Source of the DNA: Orbilia blumenaviensis
Lineage: Eukaryota > Ascomycota > Orbiliomycetes > Orbiliales > Orbiliaceae
Length of the DNA: 64,000 bases
Direction: 5' to 3'
Assembly: GCA_036872755.1 (NCBI GenBank)
Contig: JAVHNS010000002.1
Location: 3,596,001 to 3,660,000 of the forward strand
The stretch's first letter is position 1. Every line of letters starts with the position of its first letter. Below are positions 1 to 11,976 of the stretch, piece by piece. The position numbers and the translations under genes were made by a program. The notes beneath the pieces are model-generated. The model had not been told where the DNA came from. It did not search any database and saw nothing but the letters and a program-made list of their open reading frames with translations.

Positions 1-1012
1 CGACTTTAACGGTGACGAACTTGGTAGCACCCTCTCCATCCCTGACTACCAGCTTTGCCAATTCCTCCGCGAACCCGGTAACGATGTTCTTCAGTTCCTC
101 AAAACCAGGACTGCCAACATCAACTTTCTTCCCATCTTTAGACGCTGCGCCATTGGCTAAAAATGCTACTGTGTCATTTGTGCTCATGTCACCATCCACA
201 CTAATAGCGTTAAAACTCCTGTCAACAGCATATGTAAGGATTTCCTTCAGTGCTGCGGGGGTAACTGGTGCATCGGTCGCCATGAATCCCAACAATGTTG
301 CCATGTTTGGATGAATCATTCCAGCTCCCTTTGCCATTCCAGCAATTCGATACTCTACATTATCCCCAGGAAGCTTAAAGCTCTGCGAAGAAAGCTTTGG
401 GAACGTATCAGTTGTGCAAATGGCTTTTGCGGTATTTAGCCAGCTCTCGTGATCTTGGCCCAGAGATTTGAACCCCACCGGGATGCCGTCCAAGATCTTT
501 TTGATAGGTAGTCGCTGACCGATCACACCAGTAGACATAATGAAAGTACTTGGCTTAGATTCGCCTAGAAGCGTATCTACTGCTTTACCCATTGCCTCAC
601 CATCTTCCAGACCTCCCTTTCCGGTTACGGCATTTGCGCAACCGCTATTTGCGACGAGCGCACGAACACCGTCTCCATTTCGGGCGTCGAGCATCTGTCG
701 AGATAACACGACCGGGGCGGCCTTGAATACGTTCTTAGTAAACACAGCTGCACCGGAAGCAGGCACAGATGATGTGAGCAATGCCAAGTCGAAAGACTTC
801 CCGTCCTTTTTGACACCACAGTGAGATCCTCCCACCGAGAATCCCTGTGGGTAGGTACCCGACTTTGGAACGTACTTCCATTTGGGGTTGGATTCTGAGA
901 GAACAGTAGCGGCATAAGTCCTACGAGATGTAATGTTGAAGTACAGAGGGGTAGAACGGTAAGTAGTAAGACGGTGGATAGAAGAGCGGGATTTAGTTAT
1001 TATCGACGACAT
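1..1012 (-). CDS. ARG7: Mitochondrial glutamate N-acetyltransferase / ornithine acetyltransferase (ArgJ family), 3' end outside window
   Basis: Bifunctional ArgJ-family enzyme of the acetylated arginine cycle. It moves acetyl from N-acetylornithine to glutamate and can also make N-acetylglutamate, in the mitochondrial matrix. One open frame runs from the ATG at 1012 off the left edge (337 codons seen, no intron seen). The first ~35 residues are Ser/Arg-rich with no acidic residue ([13 protein letters not shown], then [10 protein letters not shown]), as expected of a mitochondrial presequence. Family blocks follow: [39 protein letters not shown] and [13 protein letters not shown]. The self-cleavage site [16 protein letters not shown] puts the nucleophile at Thr239 (codon 298-296), which splits the precursor into alpha and beta chains. 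The C-terminal third is missing only because the window ends. It is divergent from ORC2. Identification is firm. Confidence 0.95.
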   Translation of the reverse strand, partial: MSSIITKSRSSIHRLTTYRSTPLYFNITSRRTYAATVLSESNPKWKYVPKSGTYPQGFSVGGSHCGVKKDGKSFDLALLTSSVPASGAAVFTKNVFKAAPVVLSRQMLDARNGDGVRALVANSGCANAVTGKGGLEDGEAMGKAVDTLLGESKPSTFIMSTGVIGQRLPIKKILDGIPVGFKSLGQDHESWLNTAKAICTTDTFPKLSSQSFKLPGDNVEYRIAGMAKGAGMIHPNMATLLGFMATDAPVTPAALKEILTYAVDRSFNAISVDGDMSTNDTVAFLANGAASKDGKKVDVGSPGFEELKNIVTGFAEELAKLVVRDGEGATKFVTVKV

Positions 1013-1572
1013 TGTGGTGGCGGTTGATGTGTTGGTTCTGTGGTATTTTGGTGCAATCGTGAAAGTGTCGACAATTTGAAGAATGGAGAGTTGGATGATA
1101 TGAATTCAGCGCTGCCGTAGCCTAGGATTATTCAAGGCGATACCGTGAATTGTCGGATTGGCTTCCTTAGTAAACACCTTCTGCTTTATATAGAGAGAAA
1201 GAGAGAAAGAGAGAAAGCCCTCAATTCAATTGGAGGCGACGAAGGTATGTATGAATCACAGTTTAACTCGGCGCGTTCGCCTTCAATTAATAAAGCCCAA
1301 CAGCTTGCACTTGTAATGCTTGCTAAACTCAATTGATGTCGACCGATATCGAAGCGACCAATTTGGTGGAGTCTCAAGTGATATTGATCCTTGTTCCCCG
1401 GTCCCGGCCCGGTGCCCAGGGGGTAGTAAACTAGCCGTCCAGGACAGCTTACCCCCCAGAGCTTAACCTAAACCAACGATCCGGGACAAGCGCAGGTGCA
1501 AGTTAATTGCTGTACCTGAATCAAACCCGTGAACTGCAGAACGTAAACGAGTTCAACTTTAATGACCCAGCA
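1013..1572. promoter_or_regulatory. Shared divergent promoter region between ARG7 and ORC2
   Basis: These 560 bp separate the ARG7 start codon (1012, minus) from the ORC2 start codon (1573, plus) and must hold both promoters. I see a GA-rich microsatellite near 1192-1217, a TATATA-like stretch at about 1187-1192 and a GC-rich stretch around 1395-1430. The general-amino-acid-control site TGACTCA was not found by eye. No further gene is supported here. Confidence 0.6.
1192..1217. repeat. GAGAGAAA microsatellite
   Basis: About three imperfect copies of the 8-bp unit GAGAGAAA lie in the ARG7/ORC2 intergenic region. Purine-rich tracts of this kind are common in fungal promoters, and no specific role can be read from it. 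Confidence 0.7.
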
Positions 1573-3238
1573 ATGAAGCGCAAACGCGAGGATATACCGC
1601 CTCCACCACCTCCAGATGCTACCCCATCTCGCCGGTCGCGAGTTAAAGACGTCACGGCTGGACCAAACACTCCTTCAAAGGCCAATGGCACACCACGAAA
1701 GGCAGTCTCGTTCCTTAACGAACCCTCAGAATCAGAAATCGGCAGGTCGCCGCGTACGCCGCGACAGAAGCAGATAGATGTCAACGATGATAATAGTGGA
1801 GCTGATCCGCCAATTGTGCGGAACGCGAATCGTTCCGCGAGGAGAAAAAGTGTGAGGAATATGATACAGAGGAGCATTCGCGAAGATTTAATGGATGAGG
1901 AAGATGGATTCGACGAAGAGGACAACCTTGCCCAGAGAATTTTCGATGATGAAGATGCTGGGAGCTCAGAAAGCGAGTCTGATGATGAAAGGGACAAAAA
2001 TACAGCTGGTACCTCGACGCCAGCAAAGAAACCGCGTGGGAGACAGAGGAAAAAGAAGGAGAAGACACCGCCACCCGTAGTCGCCATTGAGGGACCTACT
2101 GCATACTTTGAGCAGAACAGGGGCAGAGCAAGACCATCTTCTACAACCACAGTATTACCGCCACTCTCGCCAAAGACGTACTTTCGACTGCTAGGACAAC
2201 ACGAGGATAAGCATGCGGCTGATGTTGAGCATCTAAGTTCACTGCACAAAGCCAATTTCGACCAATGGGTGTTCGAACTTTCTCAAGGGTTCAACGTTCT
2301 ACTATATGGGTATGGGTCGAAGCGGAAGCTATTGATGGAGTTCATTAAGGAAGAGGCAGCGCTAGGGAACCATGTTGTGGTTGTGAATGGATACGTTGGA
2401 GGGCTGACAATCAGGGATATCGTAAACATGGTCGTCAATGCTGTATTGGGCATGAACCACGGTGTGAAATTTGGCGTTAACGTCAATGAAATGATGGAGA
2501 GTGTCCTTCAGATCCTTGACGAACACCGCGAAAGGGATGAAGACAAATCTGTCACCCTATTGATTCACTCGATCGACGCTGCGGCGCTAAGGACACCTCA
2601 AACACAGGCCTTACTCGCACAGCTATCATCACATCCAACAATACGATTAATCGCATCTTCAGATAATATCCTCTCCTCTCTTCTCTGGGACTCTTCAACT
2701 TTAACCCTTTTCAACTTTATCTTCCACGACGCAACCACATTCGTTACCTATGACCTTGAAATCTCTGCTGCAGATGAATCGGAGGGCATAGTCGACGTTA
2801 TCACTGGAGGAACTGCGGGTAGAAGCGGGAGAAGTGGGGCCAAGGGTGTTAAATATGTGCTCGCCAGTTTGACGGGGAATGCGAAGAATTTGTACAGAAT
2901 ATTGATAGCTACGCAGTTGGCTTCAATGGAGGACGATGGGGCCGGGAAGGATAAGATGGGAACCGAGGCATATGGAATTGCATATCGGACATTATATCAA
3001 AAGGGGCTAGAGGAGTTCGTATGCTCAAGCGACTTGGTATTCAAGACACTATTAAAGGAGTATGTATGCCTTCAGTCCGAGGACCTACAAAAGGGCTGAG
3101 TACTAACTTGGTATTGCTAGGTTCTACGACCACCAAATGGTTACCTCGAGGAAGGACTTGCAGGGAAGCGAGGTGTTATGGGCGCCGTTTCGAAAGGAAG
3201 AGTTGGAGAGCATACTAGAGGATATAATGCTGGGCTAA
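1573..3238 (+). CDS. ORC2: Origin recognition complex subunit 2
   Basis: Subunit 2 of the nuclear origin recognition complex, which marks replication origins and loads MCM. Exons are 1573-3059 and 3121-3238, giving 534 aa. The frame is open upstream of 1573 but has no ATG, so MKRKRED at 1573 is the start. The N-terminal ~210 residues are charged, Pro/Ser-rich and disordered. The AAA+-like core starts near residue 230 with the ORC2 hallmark YGYGSKRKLL (from residue 245), a degenerate Walker A. It continues through VVVNGYVGG, LLIHSIDAAALR and IRLIASSDNILSSLLWD, which are diagnostic of ORC2 rather than ORC4. The winged-helix C terminus needs the intron: donor GTATGT, branch TACTAAC, acceptor GCTAG. 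After it come FYDHQMVTSRKDLQG and ESILEDIMLG. Without splicing the protein would lose this end. Confidence 0.95.
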
Positions 3239-5090
3239 AGCATAGCGGGTTAGTACCCTATATTGGCCCTACATTTATTTCTGTTCCATGCCCTGCGCCA
3301 ACATGGCCAGCATGCCCTATTTCTTTTCCAAATTAGCATTAGCGATAGCATCATAGACGTCTTAGACATGGTCACAATTAACTCAAAGGATTATTTATGC
3401 AAAGGCGAGATGGGTTCGGTAGGTGCATGTATGCAACCAGAAATCGAGTCATGACATTCTTCTATGTAAGTAGATGTAGACGGGTCCCTAAAATTAGACG
3501 AGGCTCAATTAAATCATCGGAGAGATATACCCGCAGTGACCTGAGGTAGCCTAGCCAGCTTAGGCTAATTATCTAGCTTCGGTCCCGATTAATCCCCAAG
3601 GGTAAGACATCCCGAGCAATAAAGACTGTCTATAGAGTGGGTTCATGTAGGTGGGTATGCAAATGGGCCTAGTTGGCGCTTGAAGCTATAAACTTACGAG
3701 ATAGAATCCAAATGCAACAATGGGGCATGATGCGACTGATTTTTGGTCTAGCAATCCTGGCACAGGACCCGATTGCAAGTGTTCTGGATTCGATTCCCTG
3801 CTGAGCAAACATGCATACATATATTCGACTGGTCCTGTGAACCAGCCTCCACAAAGTGGCCCGCAGTTGACGCATTGTATTATTAATCATTACGGGGCAC
3901 ATTATCTGGATCTTTGTTCTTGCGCCGCACCCAGCGGCCGACGTGCCGACTCCTAATTTTCCAGATCTCAATAGCAATCGAGATGTATCGCAGGTGGCTT
4001 GCGTCATTTCTCGTCAGCTCCAGCCAAACGAAAGAGATATCTACGCAATGCATGCAAAACCGTTTGTCCGACTGGACAGCCTATCACTTATTACTTTTTC
4101 TTTCACATTGCCACTTTTTTATTCCGCTTAGCGATGATCAATGAGAGAAAGGGCCAGGAAAAAGTAAAAGCGTGGGATGTGTTATTATTAAATTGCAAAA
4201 GAAAGCAAGTTGTCTAAGCTTCCATTGCTTTTTTGCGAATTCCCACCAGTTTGGTTTCGCCGTTCATGTCTGCTTTTTCTTCTTCTTCCTTTTTCCTCAG
4301 CCCGTGCATTTGCAAGGATTGGGAGAGTTGTTAAATGATCCTTTTCATTGTAAGATCCTATGTAGAGGTAGAGTTCATAGCTTTACATATATGACGGATG
4401 GTGCCGTGTATCGGTTTCAAGAAAAACAGGAGGAGGAGAGGGAGGGAGGAGAAAGGGTGGACAAAAGGCAAGAATTCCAAGGCACAAACTCGCATGCCCA
4501 GTCATTTAGTACAGTAAGTAAAAGGAAAAGGGCTCTAAAAGAAGACCCCGACCCGCTATGAGAATCGCTTCGAGAATAGAATGACAAAATGTAAATTCGC
4601 TCAATTTTTGCGTGCCGGATCGTAAAAGTGACTGCGCGTCTGTCAACGGGATGATGTTGGATGGCGACCCCCCAAAAAGGCTTCAAAACCAGCTTCAAAA
4701 GATTCCAACATGCGTGTTCGACCCGTACTACACGAAGCCCAGAGAATATATATAGTAGTAGAACAAAAGGAAGCCCAGAATTTATGACAAAACTTTCCCC
4801 AAACTTTAGAATATCAAACCCTGTGCAAAAGCTTCCGTGTGAAAAAAGAGAAAGGAAAATAAAGAATACCGTCCCAATCTAAAACAGAATCGAAATCAAA
4901 TTCGTAGATCTTCCCCCTCATACAATCTAATCCCCATCTTATTAAGAATTAATACGGATATAAGTTCCATCATATTTCGACGTAGAGTATCTAAATTCCC
5001 TCCAAAGGAAACAACAAATCGCACAGACTTCCGTAAGCCTTCTGACAAAAAATTTCATTTGAAAACAAAAAGGTGGAAGAAAAAGACAAT
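3239..5090. other. Intergenic, convergent 3' flanks; no gene seen
   Basis: About 1.85 kb lies between the ends of ORC2 and the pseudo-protease gene. Only short open frames (up to about 129 codons) occur, with no recognisable domain, start context or splice-joined partners. The part after 4,780 is AT-rich and probably contains the 3' UTR of the minus-strand gene. Confidence 0.6.
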
Positions 5091-7562
5091 CTAATGAGCA
5101 TGTCCATACCGGTTCGGCTGTTGCTGATACTGCGGATTCCTCGACGAAGATGCCGAAGACGCCGGTCCCATCTCTACTGCTTCATCCACATTCGATAGCC
5201 TCGTCGGCCTGAAAGCGGTGTTTACGTAGTATGATTGTTCGGAAGGTTGGGCTGTTATAGGTGATATTCCACCATTCGCAGCAGAGGGGCTTGTTGAGCC
5301 GTTGGTTTGTATGGCGACGGGCTGTTGGGGCGGTGAGTGGCTGACAGATGTAATGCGAGTAGTGCCAGATTGATAGTATCTACTATCATGGCGGGCCGGG
5401 TAGGCAATCTCAGGATCCGGACTAGGTTTCTTTCGTGGTTGGATGAAGGTGAACCATGTCTTGAAGTCTCGAGAACGTTGGCTTCGAGGCCGAATAGCAT
5501 ATACGGCTCCTAGAACTAGGATCAAGACAACGATACCACCGAGAATACCGCCAACAATGATAGCTTTGGATTGTGTGGGGTCGCTACCCGGTTGGAAAGG
5601 TGTTCCTGGAGGTACGAGGGCTTCCTTGTCGATGACAGGAGGGATTTTGGTATATGAAGAAGGCAGTTTTGTTACACCAGTCCCCGAGACTTCTGCATCA
5701 TTGACGCCGACCTCTTGGGTATTTGAGCTTCCAGTAGCGTTGATTACGGCCGGGGCGATAAGGGTCTGTCTGTTTGTGTAGTCGAAGACGGCATATGCTC
5801 CCCTGGAGGATATTACGTTAGATTGTTTGTTATACGAATGTATTTCTCAACGTCGCGCTTTGGTTTTTTTTTTTAAAAAAAACCTCAGATAAAAAAAATC
5901 TCACGAGACCTACCTCAAAAATGGGTCGCCAAATCTGAAGAATGGAGTCCGATTATCGTAGTCTTCGGTGATATCCACAGCAAGGAACCGAGAGCACCTA
6001 TCGCCATCCCATTGCCTATGAGATAGCAATTGACGAGAAGAGATGTTATAAAGAACATTGCCGATATCGAAATGAAGAAATCCAATGTCGATATCTTGGT
6101 CGCAGTCCACCCGGTATAGACCATCCCTGAGTTCGGCGGGGAACTTTGAAACAAGCCTTTCAAACGCAATCTGCGGTAGACCAAGGTATCTATATATTCG
6201 TTGAGCCTGCGTCCCAATCTTGTCCTGGTTAATTCTGGGAAAGCATAAGTTGAACTTACGTCGAACCAAATGAGACACTACTAGTAGCTGTATACTCGTT
6301 ATCATCTCGATTTGGTGTTATAAGCGACCGGAAAGTCGAGTTTCGATAGGACCACCAGGCCCCGTTTACGGGGATGTGGCTTTCCAATCCATTATCCGGA
6401 TTCTTGAATCTTTGAAGATTTCCATAGAATTTCGTCCCGTCGACAGCACCAAAGTAGATATCCCCTGTGGAGCGCATGTCGTTCAAATAAAGGCTGTAGA
6501 CCAGCGAGTTTATTTTGCCTTCAGTCTGGAGATGTTGCAGAAAGGAATTATAAGGGTATGCACCCGGATCGTCCGATATCCCAACTCCGACTCCGAGGGA
6601 CGGTGAAACTCCGAATTTGTAGGCTAATCCTACAGTAAGATCCGATATCGTAAGTTGGTTTAGCTGTAGCGTTTCCCTCCCAAAGATTCCTCGTGTCTAC
6701 AATTTGAATGGTTTTGTTAAATCGCATCCTCCAAGATTTCAAAGTTTGCATATGACTTCATTGGATGATAAAAGTGCCAGTTTCTTCGTTTTTTAATTAC
6801 CTCTAATCCTTCATAATTGATAGTTAACGGCGGACTATCTGTGATATTTGAAAAAGAGCTCGAGTCGTCCGGATTATCTACACATTGAGTTAGTACATCC
6901 ATTTCTACTCACCTCGTAGGACTATAGCTAGCAGATTCCGAATCCCAGATTGTAAACTTACATAAACCAGAGATGTTTGCGTACCCGCACATATCGCCGT
7001 AATCGACTTGTGGGTACCGCCGAAGACAATCGTTTATATTATCTATCCTCGACAGCCATGGCAGCCATGTCTCGCCTCTGTCCTCGAGCCGTAGCTTGAC
7101 CTTCTGTGGCGGATTTCCTATAAAAAAAAAAAAAAAAAACCCCCAACGTTCCCATTAGTTCATTCCAACTTCGAATCGCGATGCAAAGCACTCATGATCA
7201 TCTCTCGAGATCTCTCTTTCTGCAACTGTTGCGGTTTTTGCGTTGTCGGCTGTTGGCGGTTTGAAGACTTACCAACATAGACATCGACGTAGTACCAAGG
7301 AGTTTCCGATACCTAACACCAAACACACAGGCCATCGCGATCAGTTCACCTGCCCGATTCTTCTAGTCCTTGCGCAATTGACCGCAACAGCCCGCAGGGC
7401 GCTTACATGTAGTATATCCGACGATGCGAAGTCTCTCCTCCCCAGGTTCGACCGGGCTTCTATCGAATTCCTCAATTCGAGGTGAACATGTCCAGCAGTC
7501 ACCGCTTCTGCTGCTAACAGAATCGCCGCCAAAAAGTTCGTGGAGACCGAAGTCGTGAGCAT
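5091..7562 (-). CDS. Membrane-anchored pepsin-like (A1) protein lacking catalytic aspartates
   Basis: Secretory single-pass membrane protein with an A1 aspartic-peptidase fold. Seven exons (7562-7407, 7312-7273, 7117-6962, 6877-6801, 6696-6260, 6189-5914, 5802-5091) keep frame and give 617 aa. A signal peptide (about residues 1-23) precedes WYYVDVYVGNPPQKVKL, the A1 N-lobe block. Where active enzymes read DTGS this one reads EDRGETW, and where the second lobe has DSGT it reads VSFGSTYLG, so neither catalytic Asp is present. The rest is well conserved: GIFGRETLQLNQLTI, NSLVYSLYLND, GDIYFGAVDGTKFYG, and FFRFGDPFLRGAYAVFDY near the end of the fold. A Thr/Pro-rich stalk leads to one membrane helix (IIVGGILGGIVVLILVLG) and a ~140-residue Ser/Pro/Gln-rich cytoplasmic tail. 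Catalytically dead A1 relatives with membrane anchors are known in fungi; a binding or sensor role is inference. The start could also be an ATG seven codons upstream (7583). Confidence 0.85.
7122..7139. repeat. A18 tract (poly-T on the coding strand) at an intron acceptor
   Basis: On the minus (coding) strand this is an uninterrupted T18 run just before the acceptor TATAG at 7118. It is an extreme polypyrimidine tract in intron 2 of the pseudo-protease gene. Confidence 0.8.
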
Positions 7563-9520
7563 TTGTGATATGGATCCCCCCACGCTCTCTTGTGTCTTAT
7601 GTCTTATTTCTTTTTCTTCTTCGTTTTCTTATTTCTTTTGCTGCGTCGAAATCGATATTATGCGAGAAGCGGATATCGAATATTGGTGAGATCGAAGAGT
7701 TATAAGACGATGTCCTTCTCTTCACAATGGTACACGAATATCAACTTTCGTCTCGAGGAATGTCGAAGTCTTACCCTACAGAAGAGGGTCACTTGAATAT
7801 ATCGATAAGTTGCATTCTTGCAGATACGATATAACTTTTTTTAAGAAAAAAGAAGGAAGGAGGGCGGAGCCTCGCTTTTATTCACTCCCACGAAACACAA
7901 GGGTCCATCGACGGGGACACTCAAAAGTGGTTCCGAAAGGCTGGGAAAAAGCACCACTAATGCTGCTTTTCTCCTACGGCTGTAATGCAATATGTGTGGG
8001 AAATTATTATTAATGGCCCTCATCTGTACTGTATTTGCTCCAACAAAGGGCCGGTGGGTACTAGCGGCAGTAGCATATGCGCACTTTCAACATCACGTCC
8101 ATGAGAAAAAGTCTTGGGTGATTTTGCCGTGACTACCGCTACGGACCTCTGGCATCAAAACCCATCCACCCAACCCGTGTGGTGGGTCTCCACCGCCATG
8201 CCGGGTCCCAAAAATTCATCTGGGCGTTTTCTCAGCCGTTTTCGACTTGCGAGGTCGTGACATATATTGAGCATCTTTATTGGAGGATTCAAGACTCGAG
8301 AACTTGCAAGCTTGCTTTCCCTCGGATTTCCTGCGCCTGCAACCGCCACTACTCTGATGCACTCAGACAATTCTTGGGTCACCCTCGAGGTGGATCACTA
8401 AGCTATATGTGTGTATCCATCTATCGGGCACGGCTTGGAAGTTCTTGAGCTTCATCTGCGATCATAAGTGGACATCGCTCTTACGCCTCTTGCTTCAAGA
8501 AATGGGGCTAGCAAAACTTCTAGTGCGCGGGGCGTGAAATAGCAAAGGATTGAACACATGCATGCGTGCAGCATTGAAGTTTCTGTATACCTACTAGTTC
8601 TTATGCAAGAACATCAGAAATGATCAAATGAATCGGATTTTATGAAGAACAGAACGCCCGGCCGAAATATTGATCATAGGCTCACGATAAGTCAGAGAGG
8701 CCCAACAGAGAATCCTAGTAATACATACAGAAACAGCTCGTGTGAAATCCGCACGTATGGAAGGATGACCCTTGGAAGGTCCGAAATCTTTGCCGGAATT
8801 CCAAAAGTCCTGATATTTTTTTTTGGGATACTAAAGGACTTTGAGCGACATAAACCCTCCTGAAACTGACTGACCTGGTTTTCCGACAGTTTTGCGGTGG
8901 AGAACTTGATAGACCAGTAGATTTGCTCCCCACGCCCACGAGGTCCTGCGGTTGGGTTCTTGGCTTACCTAAAGTGTCTTAAGGTGTATGCGCGCGTGGG
9001 GTGCTTCTTATTTCGCGACAACATCCTCAACACCCGTGCTAGTTTTTTGTTTAAACTTGAATTGATCCGGAGAGTTGGCGAAATTGGCGGCATCACAGGT
9101 GGAGATCCGGTCTGGTCCCTTGAGAACGGATTTCGTTACTAAATCTGGACAACAAAGCACAGCATTCGGAGGCTGAGTGTTCTGTTGGGTATCTTACATA
9201 TACTCTTGGTTGCAGGGTTTTCTTCTCATCCTGTAGTTACCTTCGTGTAACTGTCGAGATTCTAGCTTGTACGTTCTTAATACCGGTTAAATATCTTGTG
9301 CGTCGATCGAGGTCTGAATGTCGAAAGCCTTCGAGGCGGAAAATACGTACGCTTACATATGCAGCGAGCCTCTGTCAACTGTAAGATGCATGGTGTGCCC
9401 CTTACCCGAGCATGAGGATTTGTGAAGGAATATATCCGAGGCATGTCAACATGCAGGTGGACCGCATCAGGAAATATTTACCACCCAAAAGAAAGTTCAG
9501 AAGGATCATATTGGTCTCGG

Positions 9521-9540
9521 ATCATATCATATCATATTAT
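9521..9540. repeat. ATCAT pentanucleotide microsatellite
   Basis: About four tandem ATCAT units, the last imperfect, inside the gene-free stretch. Confidence 0.75.
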
Positions 9541-10162
9541 ATCGAGCAAGGACTGCGGTGGTGGTCAGAGGAAAGACAATTACGACCTTATGTCCCCGTC
9601 TCGAACTGAAATTGAACTTCTGGGTGAAGGGGTTCGACACCACGTGGGGTTCAAGTCCTGTCAATTTTCAATTTTGCTTGAAGTGCAAGTGCTCGACCCC
9701 TGGCAGCTCACTGCTTCCGCCGATCAACCGTTGGGGAGAGAGACATATGGGGGATGGTTGAAGTCCGATTCGATGCCCCGCTTTCTCGGTTCCAAAGGCG
9801 AGTAATAGAGGATCGAGATCCGGGACCGTGGGGCCCAAGTGTTATCGATACCAAGTTCGTCGCTAAGGCTCCAATGAAACTGCAGGACGAGGTTCAGATA
9901 AGATCGGACGTGCACTTGGCTGCCTGGAGCATGGAGGCGATAACGGGTTTATATTAATTCTATTGTCTACCCTTTTTTATTTTCGTATGACTTATAAATC
10001 CTTGCATAAGGCTGGAGGTTGTATCCACAACTTGTATAGACGGGCCGGTTCTGGAGGCGTTTGTTAAATGTTTGACGATCCCGTTAGCCAGCCGGAACGC
10101 CTGAGGTTAGCCATGGCCTAGATCGAAGAATATTTTCGAAACTCCTTCATAAACGCGAAAAG

Positions 10163-10179
10163 AAAAAAAAAAAAAAAAA
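10163..10179. repeat. A17 homopolymer
   Basis: An uninterrupted run of 17 A. It could be a relic of a poly-A tail or simple slippage; no retroposed gene was seen beside it. Confidence 0.7.
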
Positions 10180-11976
10180 GCGAAGGGAGCCGGCATGCAT
10201 TATTGTACGACATACCGCCTCGGATCCTCGTTCTATAAATTGATCAATTGATTGACGGGAACTCCTCGAAATTGGTCGGACGACTCCTCTGTTCAACCAT
10301 AAGTTCTTTTGGGGCTTCAAAGAACGCAGAGTTTGCACCTGGGGTACTGGATCGAAATTGATTATATGCCCTACATACTTTTAGCCTGGAGTAACCCTCC
10401 CAAGATTCGATTCCGCATTCTTTCATCTCCGGCTCCGTTGCACCGCCGTCAGCGGATCCAACATCTTGTGGCGCCTTTACTAGTAGTTAAGTTCGATAAT
10501 GCCACATAAGTAAACAAGCTTCATTGGCACCCCTCTACTATGTAGGTCAGTGATGTCAGGTCCTTACCTTCCAAGAATGGAATTCTAGAAGGGGCCTGGG
10601 GCTAGGAGACAGAACCAAATAATTGAATACCTCATCCACGGAGGTGGAGAATTGTTTAGCTCTGAGTCAAACATTTCATACCTGCCTATTCAAAACCACG
10701 AAAAATCCAATGGCGATAGGCGTGCAGCCGCAGTTGGAATTTCATGCGTTTTCTGAGCGGGCTCACCAACTCTTCGAGTTTTTAAGTCACCAGGTATACG
10801 TAGTGCTCGGATGTGCAAAGTGAGCACTGAACGGAGCAGGTGAAACAATACCCAACAGTGCATTTCACTTCAGCCGATGTGGTATATCGGACATAGACTT
10901 ATCGTGAATCAACTGATTTTGGCTGTTGATCGTGTGCGGTATTACGTTATTTGTCGGTGGAACAAGGACCTAGACCATGCTGACTGCAAGACCGAGAGTT
11001 GCTGCTAGTGCAGTGGGCTCGAAGTAAGAAGCCTGAACCTGGACTCGCCACAGTGCCGTGCACCATGCAGGTTTATCGGTGTTTCTCTGGGATCGTTTCT
11101 CATGGAAGCATTGCGGATGCGGTCTCGGTGCATGTCTTGAGTACGAAAAACCAATCAACTGACTGACCGACTGAACCCAAGCAGGAAATTCTGATACCGC
11201 GTCACCTTGTGCAGATACATGTATATGCACACCCTTCACCCCTTCGAGGATACATTAGTATTTGGTCCCTTTGTAGACCGAAAGCTCAAAGCCTGGTTAA
11301 CAGCAACATCTTATCGATCAAGATTACGGCTCACGAGCCCCACAAACAAGCCTGGCCCCCGGGCGAGCTCAGGACAAGAAACCATCCCCATCCATGCGAT
11401 TGTGACAGATGCCAGGGTTTACCGCTTGCAGGTCTACACCACTTTAAGCCTGGCTGTTGCGACCTGCGGCTTCTCTGAATCATCGAAATGCATGTAACGG
11501 CCTGGAAATATCCACATTCTCGTTAGCAGTCGTTCGTGAGCCGTTTTCCTTTAAGAATGCACATGAATAATGGTGCGAGAGGAGCGCGGTTCTCCTATAA
11601 GAACAAAACCGCATCCTCGACAGGTCGGCCTGCAGCTTCCATACTGTCTGGCTTTCATTTCCTATCTGTTCGTTGTTACTAGTCTTTAATCTGTTTGATC
11701 CCAATGCTGCGGTAGTGAGGTCATTCCATATAGCACATATCGAAGTTGTTTGAAAAGAAAAAAAGAGGTTGCGTTTCTGGTGTTTCGCTATACTCTGAGT
11801 TGACGTTTGGGGCAACAGAACGGGGCTTCGCCGGCACGGCGTTTTAAACCGCGAGACATCAAAAGCGGGAAAACTACTTATTCTTCCCTCTCCGCCATCA
11901 AAGGGAAAAAAACTTATCACGACTGACATCAAACCTTCTTCCTTTCAAGTCTCTTGAGAGACACCGGCTTCTCGCG

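Larger units (their letters stand above)
7563..11976. other. 4.4-kb gene-free stretch (two divergent upstream regions)
   Basis: This is the longest stretch in the window without a supported gene. It lies between the start of the pseudo-protease gene (minus) and the start of the ABCC exporter (plus). Open frames do not exceed about 150 codons, none resembles a known family, and I could not join any by splicing into a plausible protein. No transposase or reverse-transcriptase fragment, terminal repeat or tRNA was recognised. It contains an ATCAT repeat (9521-9540) and an A17 tract (10163-10179). It may hold a non-coding transcript, long leaders or a decayed sequence. Confidence 0.55.

Noticed and set aside
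1521..2255. 244-codon open frame antisense to ORC2
   Set aside because: Low-complexity Ser-rich product opposite the disordered N terminus of ORC2; no support.
3786..3802. tRNA B-box-like sequence (GATTCGATTCC)
   Set aside because: The flanking bases do not form a T-arm stem and there is no A box or acceptor stem. A similar match near 10395 fails for the same reason.
6925..6933. Possible 9-nt microexon in intron 3 of the pseudo-protease
   Set aside because: It keeps frame, but skipping it gives GLYNPDDSSSF, closer to the usual A1 GLF-(N/D)-P-S motif, and a single intron with TACTAAC is simpler.
11480..11932. 150-codon minus-strand frame just upstream of the ABCC exporter
   Set aside because: Within the expected promoter/leader region, no similarity recognised, no splice partners.
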